This document shows positions 53,134 through 63,191 of a stretch of 64,000 bases of DNA, piece after piece (position 1 is the stretch's first letter; every line of letters begins with the position of its first letter). The notes under the pieces were generated by a model. The model was not told the origin of the DNA, ran no database searches, and was given only the letters and a program-made list of their open reading frames with translations. A program made the position numbers and the translations under genes. Source of the stretch: Plasmodium coatneyi (taxonomy: Eukaryota; Apicomplexa; Aconoidasida; Haemosporida; Plasmodiidae); NCBI RefSeq assembly GCF_001680005.1, contig NC_033556.1:558001-622000 (forward strand), given 5' to 3'.

Positions 53134-55152
53134 TCACACTAGGAAGAAGGAGTCCAAACTGGAGATGCCCGAAATGGCACCCCCCTCGTTCTCCCTGGCG
53201 TTCTTCGTCCGTATGAGGTACCCCTTCTGTTCATTCAGCAGGTTCACATTTTTGCAAAAAACAAAATTGTGAAAGAGGCTAATTTCGGAGATGGATTGTT
53301 CAGGGGAAAATTCAACGACGTGCGATTTGCTGCCACATTGAACGCAGGAGATATTTCCTCCAACGTGTCCCTTCTCTGTATGGGATGAATTACTAGCGTC
53401 CTCCCCACTTGGGCGCAGCCTCGTCCTGCAATGCACCGCAGTGAATGGAGTCGGAAATAACTTCTGCATGAGGACATAAAAGGAGAGCTTATCCCGTTCT
53501 TCAGGTTTATAGTAAAGCATGAGCTTTTCCCTAATGTCTCTACCGTGTAGGTTGTTTTTTCCTCCTTCCCTTTGCGGCTTAAGCAAATAATTGTGCTCCT
53601 CCCTAATGGCATGCGAAACGATATGCTCATTTTGGCTAAGTGAAGGATCCACCTGCAGGGCGAATGTTTTCTGTAAGAGCTTCATGTCGTGTTGTATTTG
53701 TTTTTCTGATTTGTTTGTCTTGTTTAAGTCTAGAGACAGGTAGCGTTTTAGGATGGACTCATCCAGGAGGATCATTTGTATTCGTTTGGACCCCACTAGC
53801 TGGTAAGGCAGGGAAGGTATCTTTACAGCGTCACTGAATTCGATTAACTCCCTCACGTGCCAAACGGTCTCATTAAAGTGGTCTGGTGAGTACAGTGAAC
53901 GGAAGTACACCACGCTGACTTCAAACACGTGCTGCCTATAATTGGAGCATTGCCCCTTACATGGATCATACTCTTCCGTATTCAAATCGAGAAGGAGCTT
54001 CCCTGGGGAAAACTTCCCCTTGTGGAGGTCGCCTGGACTTTCCTTCACCCTTTTTAATGTCTCTTCTAACGTCTCATGAGGATAATTTAAAAAAATTTTT
54101 TTTTTTTCATAAAGAAATTCTAACTCCTTTAAGGTTAGGAACTTGAGCGTTATGTCCATTTTATTTAACCCATACTTGGTTTTATATTTATCGAAACGGT
54201 TCAGGTCATCATTGTGTAGGATGGAAAGGATGATTGTTTTGTTCTGTCCTTGCAGAGGTTGTTTTTCGGTCAGGTAAGCTTCGTGGCATTGCTTCAAGCA
54301 CGTGGCTATCCCGTCGAGGAAGTCATTTTTAAACTTTCCCTCCAGGATGGAGGCCACGTCGGTTATGGACTGTCCCCCTCCTCCACCTTGTTGTCCTTGT
54401 GGTTGCCCCTCGTGAGGGAAGCACTCCCGGTAAACATGTCTCAGCATATTCTTGTGCGCCTCGAACACCACAGATGAAAGGTTCCCAAATGCCACCGAAA
54501 TGGTGTTGTATTCGATTTGCTTCACTTGGCAGTTCGGTTCGTTTTTTCCGCTTGGTCCATTTTCTTCGCTTTTTCCGTTTCGTTCGTCTTGTCTGCTATC
54601 CAACATATAGTCCGACCTGCCAATAACGCAACGTATGTCGTTTTTTATGTCTCGCCCTGGACACTCCCTACTCAAATAGACCCTCTCACAAATCCCAATC
54701 AGCCTGCCACAAAAATCATCATAATTTTTTATCCCTTCAAACAGGCCTAATAAAAAAGGCATATCACAGACGATGTTATCGAACAATTCCGCGTGAAGCA
54801 ATGTGCACTGCTGACAGAGCTGTAGAATACCTCGACTTAGCTTCTGTGGGAACACGGAAAATGAGAAAAGCTTGGGCTCTTGGAAGTATATGTTGTTGCC
54901 CCCTCCTTGGCACACTTTGGTGAAGGTATAGAATGCACCATGGTTTAGGTAGTCCATGAGGTCTTGTATGAGCAGTTGTATCCGTGCGTAACTTAGGTAC
55001 TGGTTATTGTCTTTCTTCTCTGTGAAGAAATTTAAAATTTCCTGCTGCACCACTTCGTAGAAGTGGTTCACTCTGCTCTCTAGGTCACTCTCCATGGGGG
55101 CCACGCTGCCGCTTTGGGCAGTGCGTCCCTTCGTGCGTTCTTCCACTGACAT
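53134..55152 (-). CDS. Glutathione synthetase
   Basis: Joins gamma-glutamylcysteine and glycine using ATP, the last step of glutathione synthesis. A single exon of 672 residues from ATG at 55152. Eukaryotic-type landmarks appear in order: IGRSDYMLDSRQ, VKQIEYNTISVAFGNLSSVV, a substrate region, the glycine-rich ATP lid LLKPQREGGKNNLHGRDI (about residue 525), and the C-terminal KGYLIRTKNARENEGGAIS. It is longer than the human enzyme (474 residues) because of inserts such as the Asn/Gly/Gln stretch near QPQGQQGGGGGQ and a 'GEDASNSSHTEKG' loop. Divergent from the BMT5-like gene. Cytosolic by lack of a targeting signal. Confidence 0.9.
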   Translation of the reverse strand: MSVEERTKGRTAQSGSVAPMESDLESRVNHFYEVVQQEILNFFTEKKDNNQYLSYARIQLLIQDLMDYLNHGAFYTFTKVCQGGGNNIYFQEPKLFSFSVFPQKLSRGILQLCQQCTLLHAELFDNIVCDMPFLLGLFEGIKNYDDFCGRLIGICERVYLSRECPGRDIKNDIRCVIGRSDYMLDSRQDERNGKSEENGPSGKNEPNCQVKQIEYNTISVAFGNLSSVVFEAHKNMLRHVYRECFPHEGQPQGQQGGGGGQSITDVASILEGKFKNDFLDGIATCLKQCHEAYLTEKQPLQGQNKTIILSILHNDDLNRFDKYKTKYGLNKMDITLKFLTLKELEFLYEKKKIFLNYPHETLEETLKRVKESPGDLHKGKFSPGKLLLDLNTEEYDPCKGQCSNYRQHVFEVSVVYFRSLYSPDHFNETVWHVRELIEFSDAVKIPSLPYQLVGSKRIQMILLDESILKRYLSLDLNKTNKSEKQIQHDMKLLQKTFALQVDPSLSQNEHIVSHAIREEHNYLLKPQREGGKNNLHGRDIREKLMLYYKPEERDKLSFYVLMQKLFPTPFTAVHCRTRLRPSGEDASNSSHTEKGHVGGNISCVQCGSKSHVVEFSPEQSISEISLFHNFVFCKNVNLLNEQKGYLIRTKNARENEGGAISGISSLDSFFLV

Positions 55153-55774
55153 GGTTATACGATTTCACGGTTATGCGATAGCATGGTTATGCATCCTCAT
55201 AGGTACATGTTCACGTGCTCCTGAACATTCTCTGTTTTTTTTTTTTTTTTTTTTTTTTTTCCCTTACGAACGGTGAAAGGAAACGCACAAATTGGTATTT
55301 CCCCCCCAGGCGGAACTCCCCGGCGACGCGTTGCGATGGGCTGTGGGGACATATGAATACCCCGCCGCGGAGGTGTCAATTTTTTTTTTTTTTTTTTTTT
55401 CCTTACGAACGGTGAAATATTAGAACCTCGTTTGAACGGTGCAGGCAGAGAGGCAAAAACGAAAAGTAGAGCAACAAAGAGGAGTAGGAAAAAAGAGTTG
55501 CAAAAAGGAGCAGCAAAAAAGTTGCAACAAGAGGAACATCAACACTGCGCAACGAAGCAATCACATCGCGTGAATTCACCTGACTTGTGCAGGTAAATTT
55601 GTGCAGGTAAACTTGTGCAGGTAACTTGTGCAGGTAACTTGTTCAGGTAAACTTGTGGAGAGATTTACTTAAGAGGTACTTTTCTCAGAACATTTTTGGG
55701 GAGCAATTTAGATTCTCTCTCCCCCCTTCTCCGTGACATAACCCATCGTACGTTTATCAGGCAAGTGTTGTAGG
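55153..55774. promoter_or_regulatory. Divergent promoter region with duplicated T-tract block and CAGGTAA array
   Basis: Between glutathione synthetase (minus) and the BMT5-like gene (plus). Two copies of a block T20-24 followed by CCTTACGAACGGTGAAA lie at about 55237-55280 and 55380-55418. Then a tandem array of CAGGTAAACTTGTG-type units (five copies) lies at 55590-55660, directly in the expected 5' leader of the plus-strand gene. Confidence 0.6.
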
Positions 55775-58700
55775 ATGGTCAAAGCAGACGATGAAAAGGT
55801 CGGGAAGAAGGGCTCGAGAGCCACTTCACGGAATGGTCCCGCAAGAGGTAGAAAGAAGAAGTCAGCGGAAGTTATTCCTGTGGAGGAAGAATTGCCTGAC
55901 CAGCAAGGTGAAAATGGTGAACCTACGCACAGCAACATTCTGATCATAGGGGATGAGAACCTCACCTTTTCGGAGTTAGTAATTGACGCCTATCCGTCTG
56001 CCCATATTTACGTAGCGAGTAAGTGCTTGCCTTAACTGTGTCTGTTCAGTGTATCGTCTGTTCAGTGTAACGTCTGTGTTGTGTAACGTCTGTTCAGTGT
56101 AACGTCTGTGTAGTGATAATCCTACGGGATACCACTAATGTGCGATGCCACTTCACGCGTCTCCCCCCCGAAGGCACCTCCACCGAGTTAGAAGTGGATT
56201 ACCTTCTGCGCGACCTGGAGAAGCGCAAGAGGAGGAAGTTCCAGAATGAAGCAATGCAACAGGACGATGCAACACAACAGGAAGAAGACGTCCCTGTTGA
56301 AAAGACCCCCTTTTACTACACCAGGAAGTTCATGAAGGAGCAGACGCACAAGAGGGTCTCCGTTATCTTCAGCGCCAATTTGTTTTATTTGGGTCGCCAC
56401 TTCCCGAACGGCTTCTTCGACACTGTGTTTTTGGTTCTCCCAGGTGAGGGGTGCATCTGTGTAGCGCTGACATGTAGCGGCGTTGTTACGTCGTCATGTC
56501 GGTTCTTGTGTTTATGTTTGGTATGCTATGGAAGGACGCACGGATTTAAGTCCATTCGTTTGCCCCATCTAATGCATACCCACTCCTTGCAGGCCTCTGC
56601 TACAACATCCAGGAGACCGGACTAAAGTACAACGACAAGGTGACGGCACTACGTATATACTATTTTCTGATTTGCGTGCTGGTCGAAATTATCCAAGTGA
56701 GTCAGAAGGATGCCGAGATGCACGTGTTTTGGACGAGGGAGAAGTTAAAAAAGTTCGTTGAGGATGAAGAGCCCACCGACTTGGCTGTGAAGAAAGAAGA
56801 AGAAGGGGAAGAGAAAAAAGTCGATGATGAAAGGGAGACGAAGCGAGAGAGCATTCACGAAACATTAAACACGCTGAAGAATCTCATGTGCAGTGGCAAG
56901 GGGGAAGAAGCAGCAACTCAGGAGGGAGAAGAACCCGAAGAGGAGAAGAACGTAGATGCTGTTGCGGAACAGAACGGAGAAGCAACCACTGAACCGAATG
57001 ACGACGCTGCAGAGGAGGCGGCTGAGCGGCAGTCCGACGCAGAGCAAGAGAAGGAAAATGAAGAAGACAGTGGCAGCACCGAAAATAAGGAGAAACTCAC
57101 AGAAGAAGTGGCAGAGGAAGCCACCGAGCAGGCCGCCGCAGAAGGAGGAGAGGTGTGTATAAAACTGTCCAGCTACGCCAACATGTATGCAGAGGAGGAA
57201 GAGCCCGAGAAGGGCAGCGCGGAAAACGCGGGGGACGACAACGCAGGGGCGGACAAAAATGATGAGGAGAACGAAGACGAAAACGACGATGATAAAAGTG
57301 ACGATGACGAAAATGATGATGAAGATGACGACGAGGATATGACTCGGTTCTCCCACCTCTTCGACGGGGAGGGGAAGAATAAGAATAAAAAGGACACTCC
57401 CACCACAACAGAGAAACAAGGATGTGAGACGTCCCAAGTAGTAACCTTCGTGGTGCACTCCACAGACGGGGAAGACGAAAAGGAAAAAAAAACAAGCCAA
57501 ATGAATATAGCAAAGTTCCCACTCTTCTACCACGTAGACATTGAAAAAGTGATGAAATTGTTTTCCTTCGATGAGCAGAACGATCAGGAGGAGGAACAAC
57601 AAGAGGTACAACAGGAGGTACAACAGCAGGTAGAAGAAAAGGAAAAAGAGGAGGAGGAAAAGAAGAAGAAGAGAAGAAAAAAGAAGAAGGAAGAGGAGGA
57701 AGAGAAACAGCCGGAAAAGCAGCAACAGAAGGAGAAGAAACCAAAGGTCGATGTAGACACCCTGGTCGACAAGTACGTGCCAGTCATCTATGGTAACCAC
57801 TTTACGCACAATGAATTCTTAGCCAATTGTGCATTCTACTCTTTCGTTTTGAAAAAAAAAAAAATTATAATCCCTGAAGAGATGGCACTTATATTGGAGC
57901 CAAACTTCACCCGTGAGTTCCCTGTGGAAAGTTACTCTTTTTTGAGAAAAAAATTTTTCCAAGAATTTCATGAGAAGATTAAGTTGTGCACCACGATAAA
58001 AGATCAACTGACTCATATTAGCCACATGCGCTACAAGCTGTACGTGCAGCACGTGAGAAGTAGCGTCTCTGGGGGAGGGAGGAGGTCTCATATGTCCTAT
58101 TATTTGTTTCAGGCGGAGTTGAATAACCAAATGAGGAGGGGGACTCCGTGCGGGGAGAAGCCTTCCACGGGGGGGGAGGAAGCCCCTACCGCTGAAGAAG
58201 CCCCCACTGGTGAAGAAATCCCCACGGGAGAAGAAGCTCCAACAGGTGAGGAAGCTCCTGAAGGGGAAGAAGCACCTACGGTTGAAGAAGCCCCTACGGA
58301 GGAGGCAGCAGCTACAGTTGGAGAAGCCACCCCTGCTGACGCACCCACTGCTAACGCACCCACTGCCGATGCAACCACGGCCGATGCAACCACTGCTGAT
58401 GCACCCTCGGGGGACAAACTGTGGAAATGCATCTTCAGCCCACTGGACTTCTTCCAGGCCAGTGACAACATGAGCGCCTACTTTGAGTACTACATAAATA
58501 TTAGAAGAAATAAAAAAAAAAGAAACCGTCGAAACATTTGTGCTTTGTCTATAAAGTTTGCTAGCGGTAAGAAAAACTACCCCAACGACTACCATAATAA
58601 AAGGTACCCCAACAAGCGGACGATGGGAGGGACTTACCGAAGTAGTAGTTACTACCCCTCTATGTATGACATGAAGAGGAAGCCGCCTCTTCTTCCAACG

Positions 58701-60036
58701 CCTTTAAATGAAATGTCCAATGGGCATTCTGTTAGAGGCTCCAGTGGATATGGTGTGAAAGGCGGAGGGGTAAATGCTGGTAGGGGAACAGGAGGCATGA
58801 GTAAAGGAGGTCACCTCCTAAACAAGGGAACCACCAGCAGTGTATATAAACATTCCATGCATAGTTCCAACTACGGGTATAATAACAACACCTCCTATGG
58901 AAGTCACAACTATGGGAATAACAAGTACGGGGGGGGAAGCAACTACGGAGGAGGAAACCACTACAACACGCAGAACTACGGTTCGAACAAGTTTTACCGA
59001 AGTGACAAAATGGGGAGGAGCGTCACAACGAACAGTTATGATAACAGGAGGGACGACAAAGGTCTGAAGTACAACAAGAGTGACAACCAGCGGTCGAATC
59101 GGAACTCCAGTACCACCTACCACAGTGGTCCCTACGGCAGCGGTGGTGGAGGTGCAGATGGAGGTGCCAGTGTGTCTAGCTTTCACGAGGGAAATAGGGC
59201 GTATGGTAGTTCGGTGCACCATAGCAGCTATGGGTACAACAGGTCGGCCAGGAACATGGTGCACAAGTCCAGTGAGCGGGGCGACCCACGAAGCGACCCA
59301 CGAAACGATCTACGAAGTGACCTCCGAAGTGACCTGCGAAACGACCTACATAGTGACAGCAAAGGGGCAAAGCGAAGGAGAGACGATTCCTATGACACGC
59401 GAAGAGGATTCGCAGAGGACAGCTACTCCTCTCATAAGCGCTATGAGAAGAGAGGAAGGAACGATGACTACGATATGAAGAACCATATGGATGAGCGAAG
59501 GAGTGACAACCACCACCGGGGGTCAAAGATGAATGCAGAGATGCAGGATCCCTACGCGTCCACGAAGGACTCTACCAACAAGTACTACGACGGAAGCAAC
59601 TATTCCATGAACAACTCTGAGAAGAATGGGCGGATGATGCCGCCCCCACCCCCACGTGTACCCCAGGTGTACGGTGGCCAGGCGCAACAGAAAATGGTAA
59701 ACCGAAAGTGAAGGAGCGTTGGTAGAGTTGCTCACTGTGTGATGAACTCTTCTCCCCCGTCTGCACTCACATTTCAAATTTTTTTTTTTTTTTTTTTTTT
59801 TTCATGCAGACGAACTACTACAACGGGGAGGACTACCAAAAGTAATGGAAAGACCGAGAGGGTGCGCCTCCACAGTTGCGCTCCGTTGAACGTATCCACA
59901 TGATCACTTATCATTTCCACTTGCCACTTCTTCCCACCGCAGCGAAAACAGATCCAACGGAATGAATTACAACTCGGGAGAGCTATACAACAAGAAGAGC
60001 CTATACTCACAGAGCAGGAGCTACAGGAATAACTAG
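55775..60036 (+). CDS. BMT5-like (DUF2431) rRNA methyltransferase-type protein with giant low-complexity region
   Basis: Five exons: 55775-56018, 56174-56443, 56593-59696, 59810-59841, 59943-60036. The Rossmann-like fold known from yeast BMT5 (25S rRNA uridine-N3 methyltransferase) is spread over exons 1-3: ILIIGDENLTFSELVIDAYP, the strand HIYVAS, then DTVFLVLPG and QVSQKDAEMHVFW. Motif I is GDENLTFS instead of GEGNFSFS. The acidic Glu/Asp/Lys section (about 57000-57750), the repeat APTGEEAPTGEE (58170-58420) and a Gly/Tyr/Asn-rich end (YGSHNYGNNKYGGGSNYGG) make up most of the ~1,250 residues. The last exons (TNYYNGEDYQ; SQSRSYRNN-stop) are inferred; without them the frame ends at 59711. Likely nucleolar; function inferred from the fold only. 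Confidence 0.7.
56038..56120 (+). repeat. Tandem GTCTGTTCAGTGTAAC repeat in BMT5-like intron 1
   Basis: Five units of about 16 bases (GTCTGTTCAGTGTA, with TTGTGTAAC variants) fill most of the first half of the 155-base intron. Confidence 0.75.
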
Positions 60037-60834
60037 AGGAGAGGGACCTACTACCGGAACGGAAGAACCAGTCCCCCCTGAATATGTTACCCACTGTTGG
60101 GGCGGGGGAGGGTTACATCTTGCAGGGCTCTGCTGCCTTCACCCAATGTATGCTGCCGTTACGTTATAAAAATGTATGAATTATTTTTTCCCTTTACCAT
60201 TTTGTTTCCAACGCCTGGGTGAATATATTGTATGCAGCTGTCATGAAGGGAAGCTTTCTGTCCACCCGTTTTTTCCTTCTCACTTTGGCGTGGCAGCTGG
60301 GGAGTTCACATTGTAAGCAATCCCTGGTGTGTGTAGCTTTCCTTTTCCTTTTTTCTTTTTTTTGCCCGTTGTTTACAGATCATTAACATTAACAGAGTGC
60401 CCCATGTGGGCGTCTCTTTTTGAAAGCAGGCAATAAACACGCGTGTGTACACATGTATACATACATGTACTTATTTATTCACTTATTTAATGACTTATTT
60501 ACTCATTTATTCACTTATAACTGTGCGAAGCGCCCCGTGTGGTGTGTCCGCTATAAAACGAATCGTATGTTGGACGGTCGCCTTCTCGACAACATTCCTC
60601 CGTGCACACGTAGCAACGTCCATCCACATCTGCTCCGTTCACACAGATCGGTTGGCAAGTTGGGGAGTGTTTTTAAAATTATGACACAGGAAGGAGAAGT
60701 GTTACAAGAAAAAAAAAGGCAACACAATATGTGCCATATGTACAATAAGTGAGCACATGGCAGAGTTGCGAAGGAGTGATGAGTAAAAGTAACTAAGGAT
60801 TGTTCACCCATTGACCGACAGGACGCTGTACGAA
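60037..60834. other. 800-base region between convergent genes with one candidate signal-peptide frame
   Basis: Mostly A/T-rich, with TTTATTCACTTA repeats at 60470-60520. A short frame starting at 60243 looks like a signal peptide (listed separately). Otherwise nothing is seen. Confidence 0.5.
60243..60385 (+). CDS. Possible small secreted protein, first exon (uncertain)
   Basis: ATG at 60243 opens MKGSFLSTRFFLLTLAWQLG, a classical signal peptide, followed by SSH and a donor-like T|gtaagc at 60312/60313. Read through, the frame ends at 60385. If spliced in phase 1 to gcag|GC near 60426, it would join a frame running to 60752 (ending HNMCHMYNK) that is rich in Leu/Phe/Thr and not obviously protein-like. 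I cannot confirm any further exon, and a chance frame is quite possible. Confidence 0.25.
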
Positions 60835-62100
60835 TTAATCCCGCTCCGCGATGAAGGTCAAATAATTGTCGATCTCCTTCTCGCTGATTTGCGTAAAGTT
60901 GGGGTTCGTCTTCGAAACGATCCCCATTTCTATCTCGTTGGCCTTCAAGTCAAACGCCAAAATGGTTTGCAGCGCTTCAATGGCCAAGATGATGGTGTTT
61001 TGTATATCCTCCTCTAGCGTCTCTTGTTGTATTTTTTTCCTTCTCTTCTCCAGCAGCCTCTCCAGTATGCTTATGCTTTCTTGTTCCTTGTTGCCAATCA
61101 CACACGCGCGGTATCCTGCGCAGAACCCAGACGGGTCGAACTTGAAAAGGCCCGGTTTGTTGTCCTCGCCCATGCCTATGATCATTCCGCCTTGGGAAGG
61201 GGGGAAACGCAATGAATCGGTAAACGGGTGCAGAAGCAAAGTGGTGAAGAAGGGGTGCATTGCCAGTTGCACACGTAAGAATTATATGGCAAAAAAAAAA
61301 AAAAAAAATAATGAAAAATTATGACCCGTTCATATTTTTTTTTTCCAAATAACCATTTTGTCCACATTTTGGCTAGCTCACATGAACTAATCTTTTTTTT
61401 TTTTTTTTTAAGTAGCCATTTTGTCCACATTTCGGCTAGTTCATATGAACAGGTCATAATTTTCCCCATCTCGATAACTTACTGCAAGCGTGCAGCCTCA
61501 TGTAGGCGTGCTGCGTGAAGACCTGAATTTTGTCGCAAATGTTCCTGCACAAGGTTTCCACGTTAACGTTGTGTCCGTTCGAATACAAAAACTCGGCGGC
61601 TTCCATCCTAGCTTTATACACCATGCTGAGGCAATCCCCGGGCATTCCCACCATGGAGCATCCGATTTCGTCGGTTATATTGTAAATGTTCGTAATATTG
61701 TTGTAGTCTAGCAGCTTGTCTTGCGAGATGTACTGCGTTGCCATTTTTTTTTGCGAAATGATTACGGCACAGTTTTCTCCTTTCACGCCGATGGAAGTTA
61801 TGTTGGTGTTCTTCACTGCCTTGATGGCGTATTCTGCGGGGTGCATACAGAGGGGTGCAATTGCAGCGGTGGAGGTAAAGCGGTTTCGGTGAAGAGATCA
61901 TACTACGGCATGAAGCAGCACAGGGAAGTGACAACACATCAGGGGTGCTTCTCTACCGTTGGTGCATCCCTCCACTTCTTCACCCCACTTCAATCCCTGT
62001 AAAAACTTAAGCGGGGGTACTTACCTATCTGGTAGAGGTTCCCATCGGGGGAGAAGATAGTCAGGTGCCTATCGTACATGCTCTGCGACTGTCTCACCAT
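60835..62100 (-). CDS. 20S proteasome subunit alpha type-6
   Basis: Structural alpha-ring subunit of the 20S proteasome. Three exons: 62100-62025 ([19 protein letters not shown] and NLYQI), 61833-61483 (EYAIKAVKNTNITSIGVKG, then IGCSMVGMPGDCLSMV and QVFTQHAYMRLHAC), 61190-60835 (GMIIGMGEDNKPGLFKFDP, GFCAGYRACVIGNKEQES). The alpha signature [20 protein letters not shown] is split by intron 1 (phase 1). Both junctions are GT-AG with matching phase. Total about 260 residues, normal for the family. Alpha-6 rather than another alpha subunit is chosen from the sequence pattern and from its place near RPN10 and tyrosyl-tRNA synthetase. Confidence 0.88.
61335..61460. repeat. Imperfect direct duplication in alpha-6 intron 2
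   Basis: Two copies of CCATTTTGTCCACATTT(T/C)GGCTAG(C/T)TCA(C/T)ATGAAC lie at about 61352-61388 and 61416-61450, each preceded by a T tract. Similar GGCTAGCT...TATGAACA segments occur at 28480-28620. Confidence 0.7.
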
Positions 62101-63191
62101 GGTGGCCCTTCTCTATTGCGATGAGTGAAGTGTGCAATGCTTTTCTTTTTGTGTTCCAGCCGCTATTTCTCTTTTACCGTCGTATGGGCAAAAAGAGCAG
62201 CAGTTGTGAAGGTGACCTACACTACGTAAGCTACGTTTGTGCTGTGCGTGTGAATGAAGCCAATCGAACAGGTACTCCCCGTTGGTGTGCTTTCCTTTTT
62301 GTATCTTCCCCCACACGTGTAGTTTCGTATGGTTGCTTTATCTAATTCGCACGAGTCAACTCGGCGGAAATTCCTCGTTCGGGGAGGTGGAAGGGGAAAA
62401 AAAAAAAGAAAAAGGCCTCCTATATTAGTGACAAAATAAAGAGATGAAAGAAGAAAAAAAAAAAACACATACGTGGGTCACAAAAAAGAATTGCTCATTT
62501 TGCTAAACGCAGATCTGTGCCCTGTGGCTCGACAGTAAGCACATGAAAAAAAAAAAAGGTTTTTCCGTAATTGTATTCGTTATGCAATCGTGCAGTGGGA
62601 AAATGAAGTGAGACGTTTCTTCCTATCCTTGCATCACTCAAATGAAGTTTCTCTTTTAAGCATTCGCTTCATGTGGGGGGGACACATACGTACCGCCCCT
62701 GCATGAACGGGATAATGACCTACGTTTTCGCGCAGCCTTTGATGATGGCGCATGATGTACACATATGATAGTGGAGCTTTTTTTTTCTTTTTTTTTTTTT
62801 TCACAGTAGTAATAAAAACGCACTTGGAAAGTATGACCCGTTTGAGGGTGTAGTACCTACTCTCCTTTGGAGTGACTTCCCATTCTTTTTTTTTGCTTAA
62901 AGTCACTTTCGTTGTAGCGTGGAAAAATGAACCAAGTTCGGGAACTTCTAGCCACGTGTGATGAACAATGCGGTTGGCGGGTGTGCCCACCTGGGACCTA
63001 CGCCGCAAGGGGGAAAAGCTTCCCTCGTCCCCCCTCATAAAAAAAAAAGTTGGCAAAACAGTGTGCATATGTAGCAGTGAAAAAATAGGAATGCTTGTGT
63101 AGTTGCCTCCTCGAAGGCACGAAGTATTATTGCAGTTGAAGGGTGAAGGCGAAATGGGGAAACACACCTTTCTGCCCTTACTGCTCTCCTT
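62101..63191. other. 1.1-kb intergenic region
   Basis: 5' side of proteasome alpha-6 and 3' side of the gene at the right edge. It has A/T tracts at about 62397-62412, 62453-62466, 62546-62557 and 62775-62801. No gene is seen. Confidence 0.55.

Noticed and set aside
56865..57809. A 314-residue minus-strand frame rich in Leu/Phe/Val
   Set aside because: It is the complement of the Glu/Lys/Asp-rich region of the BMT5-like gene; such shadows are expected from GAA/GAG/AAG repeats.
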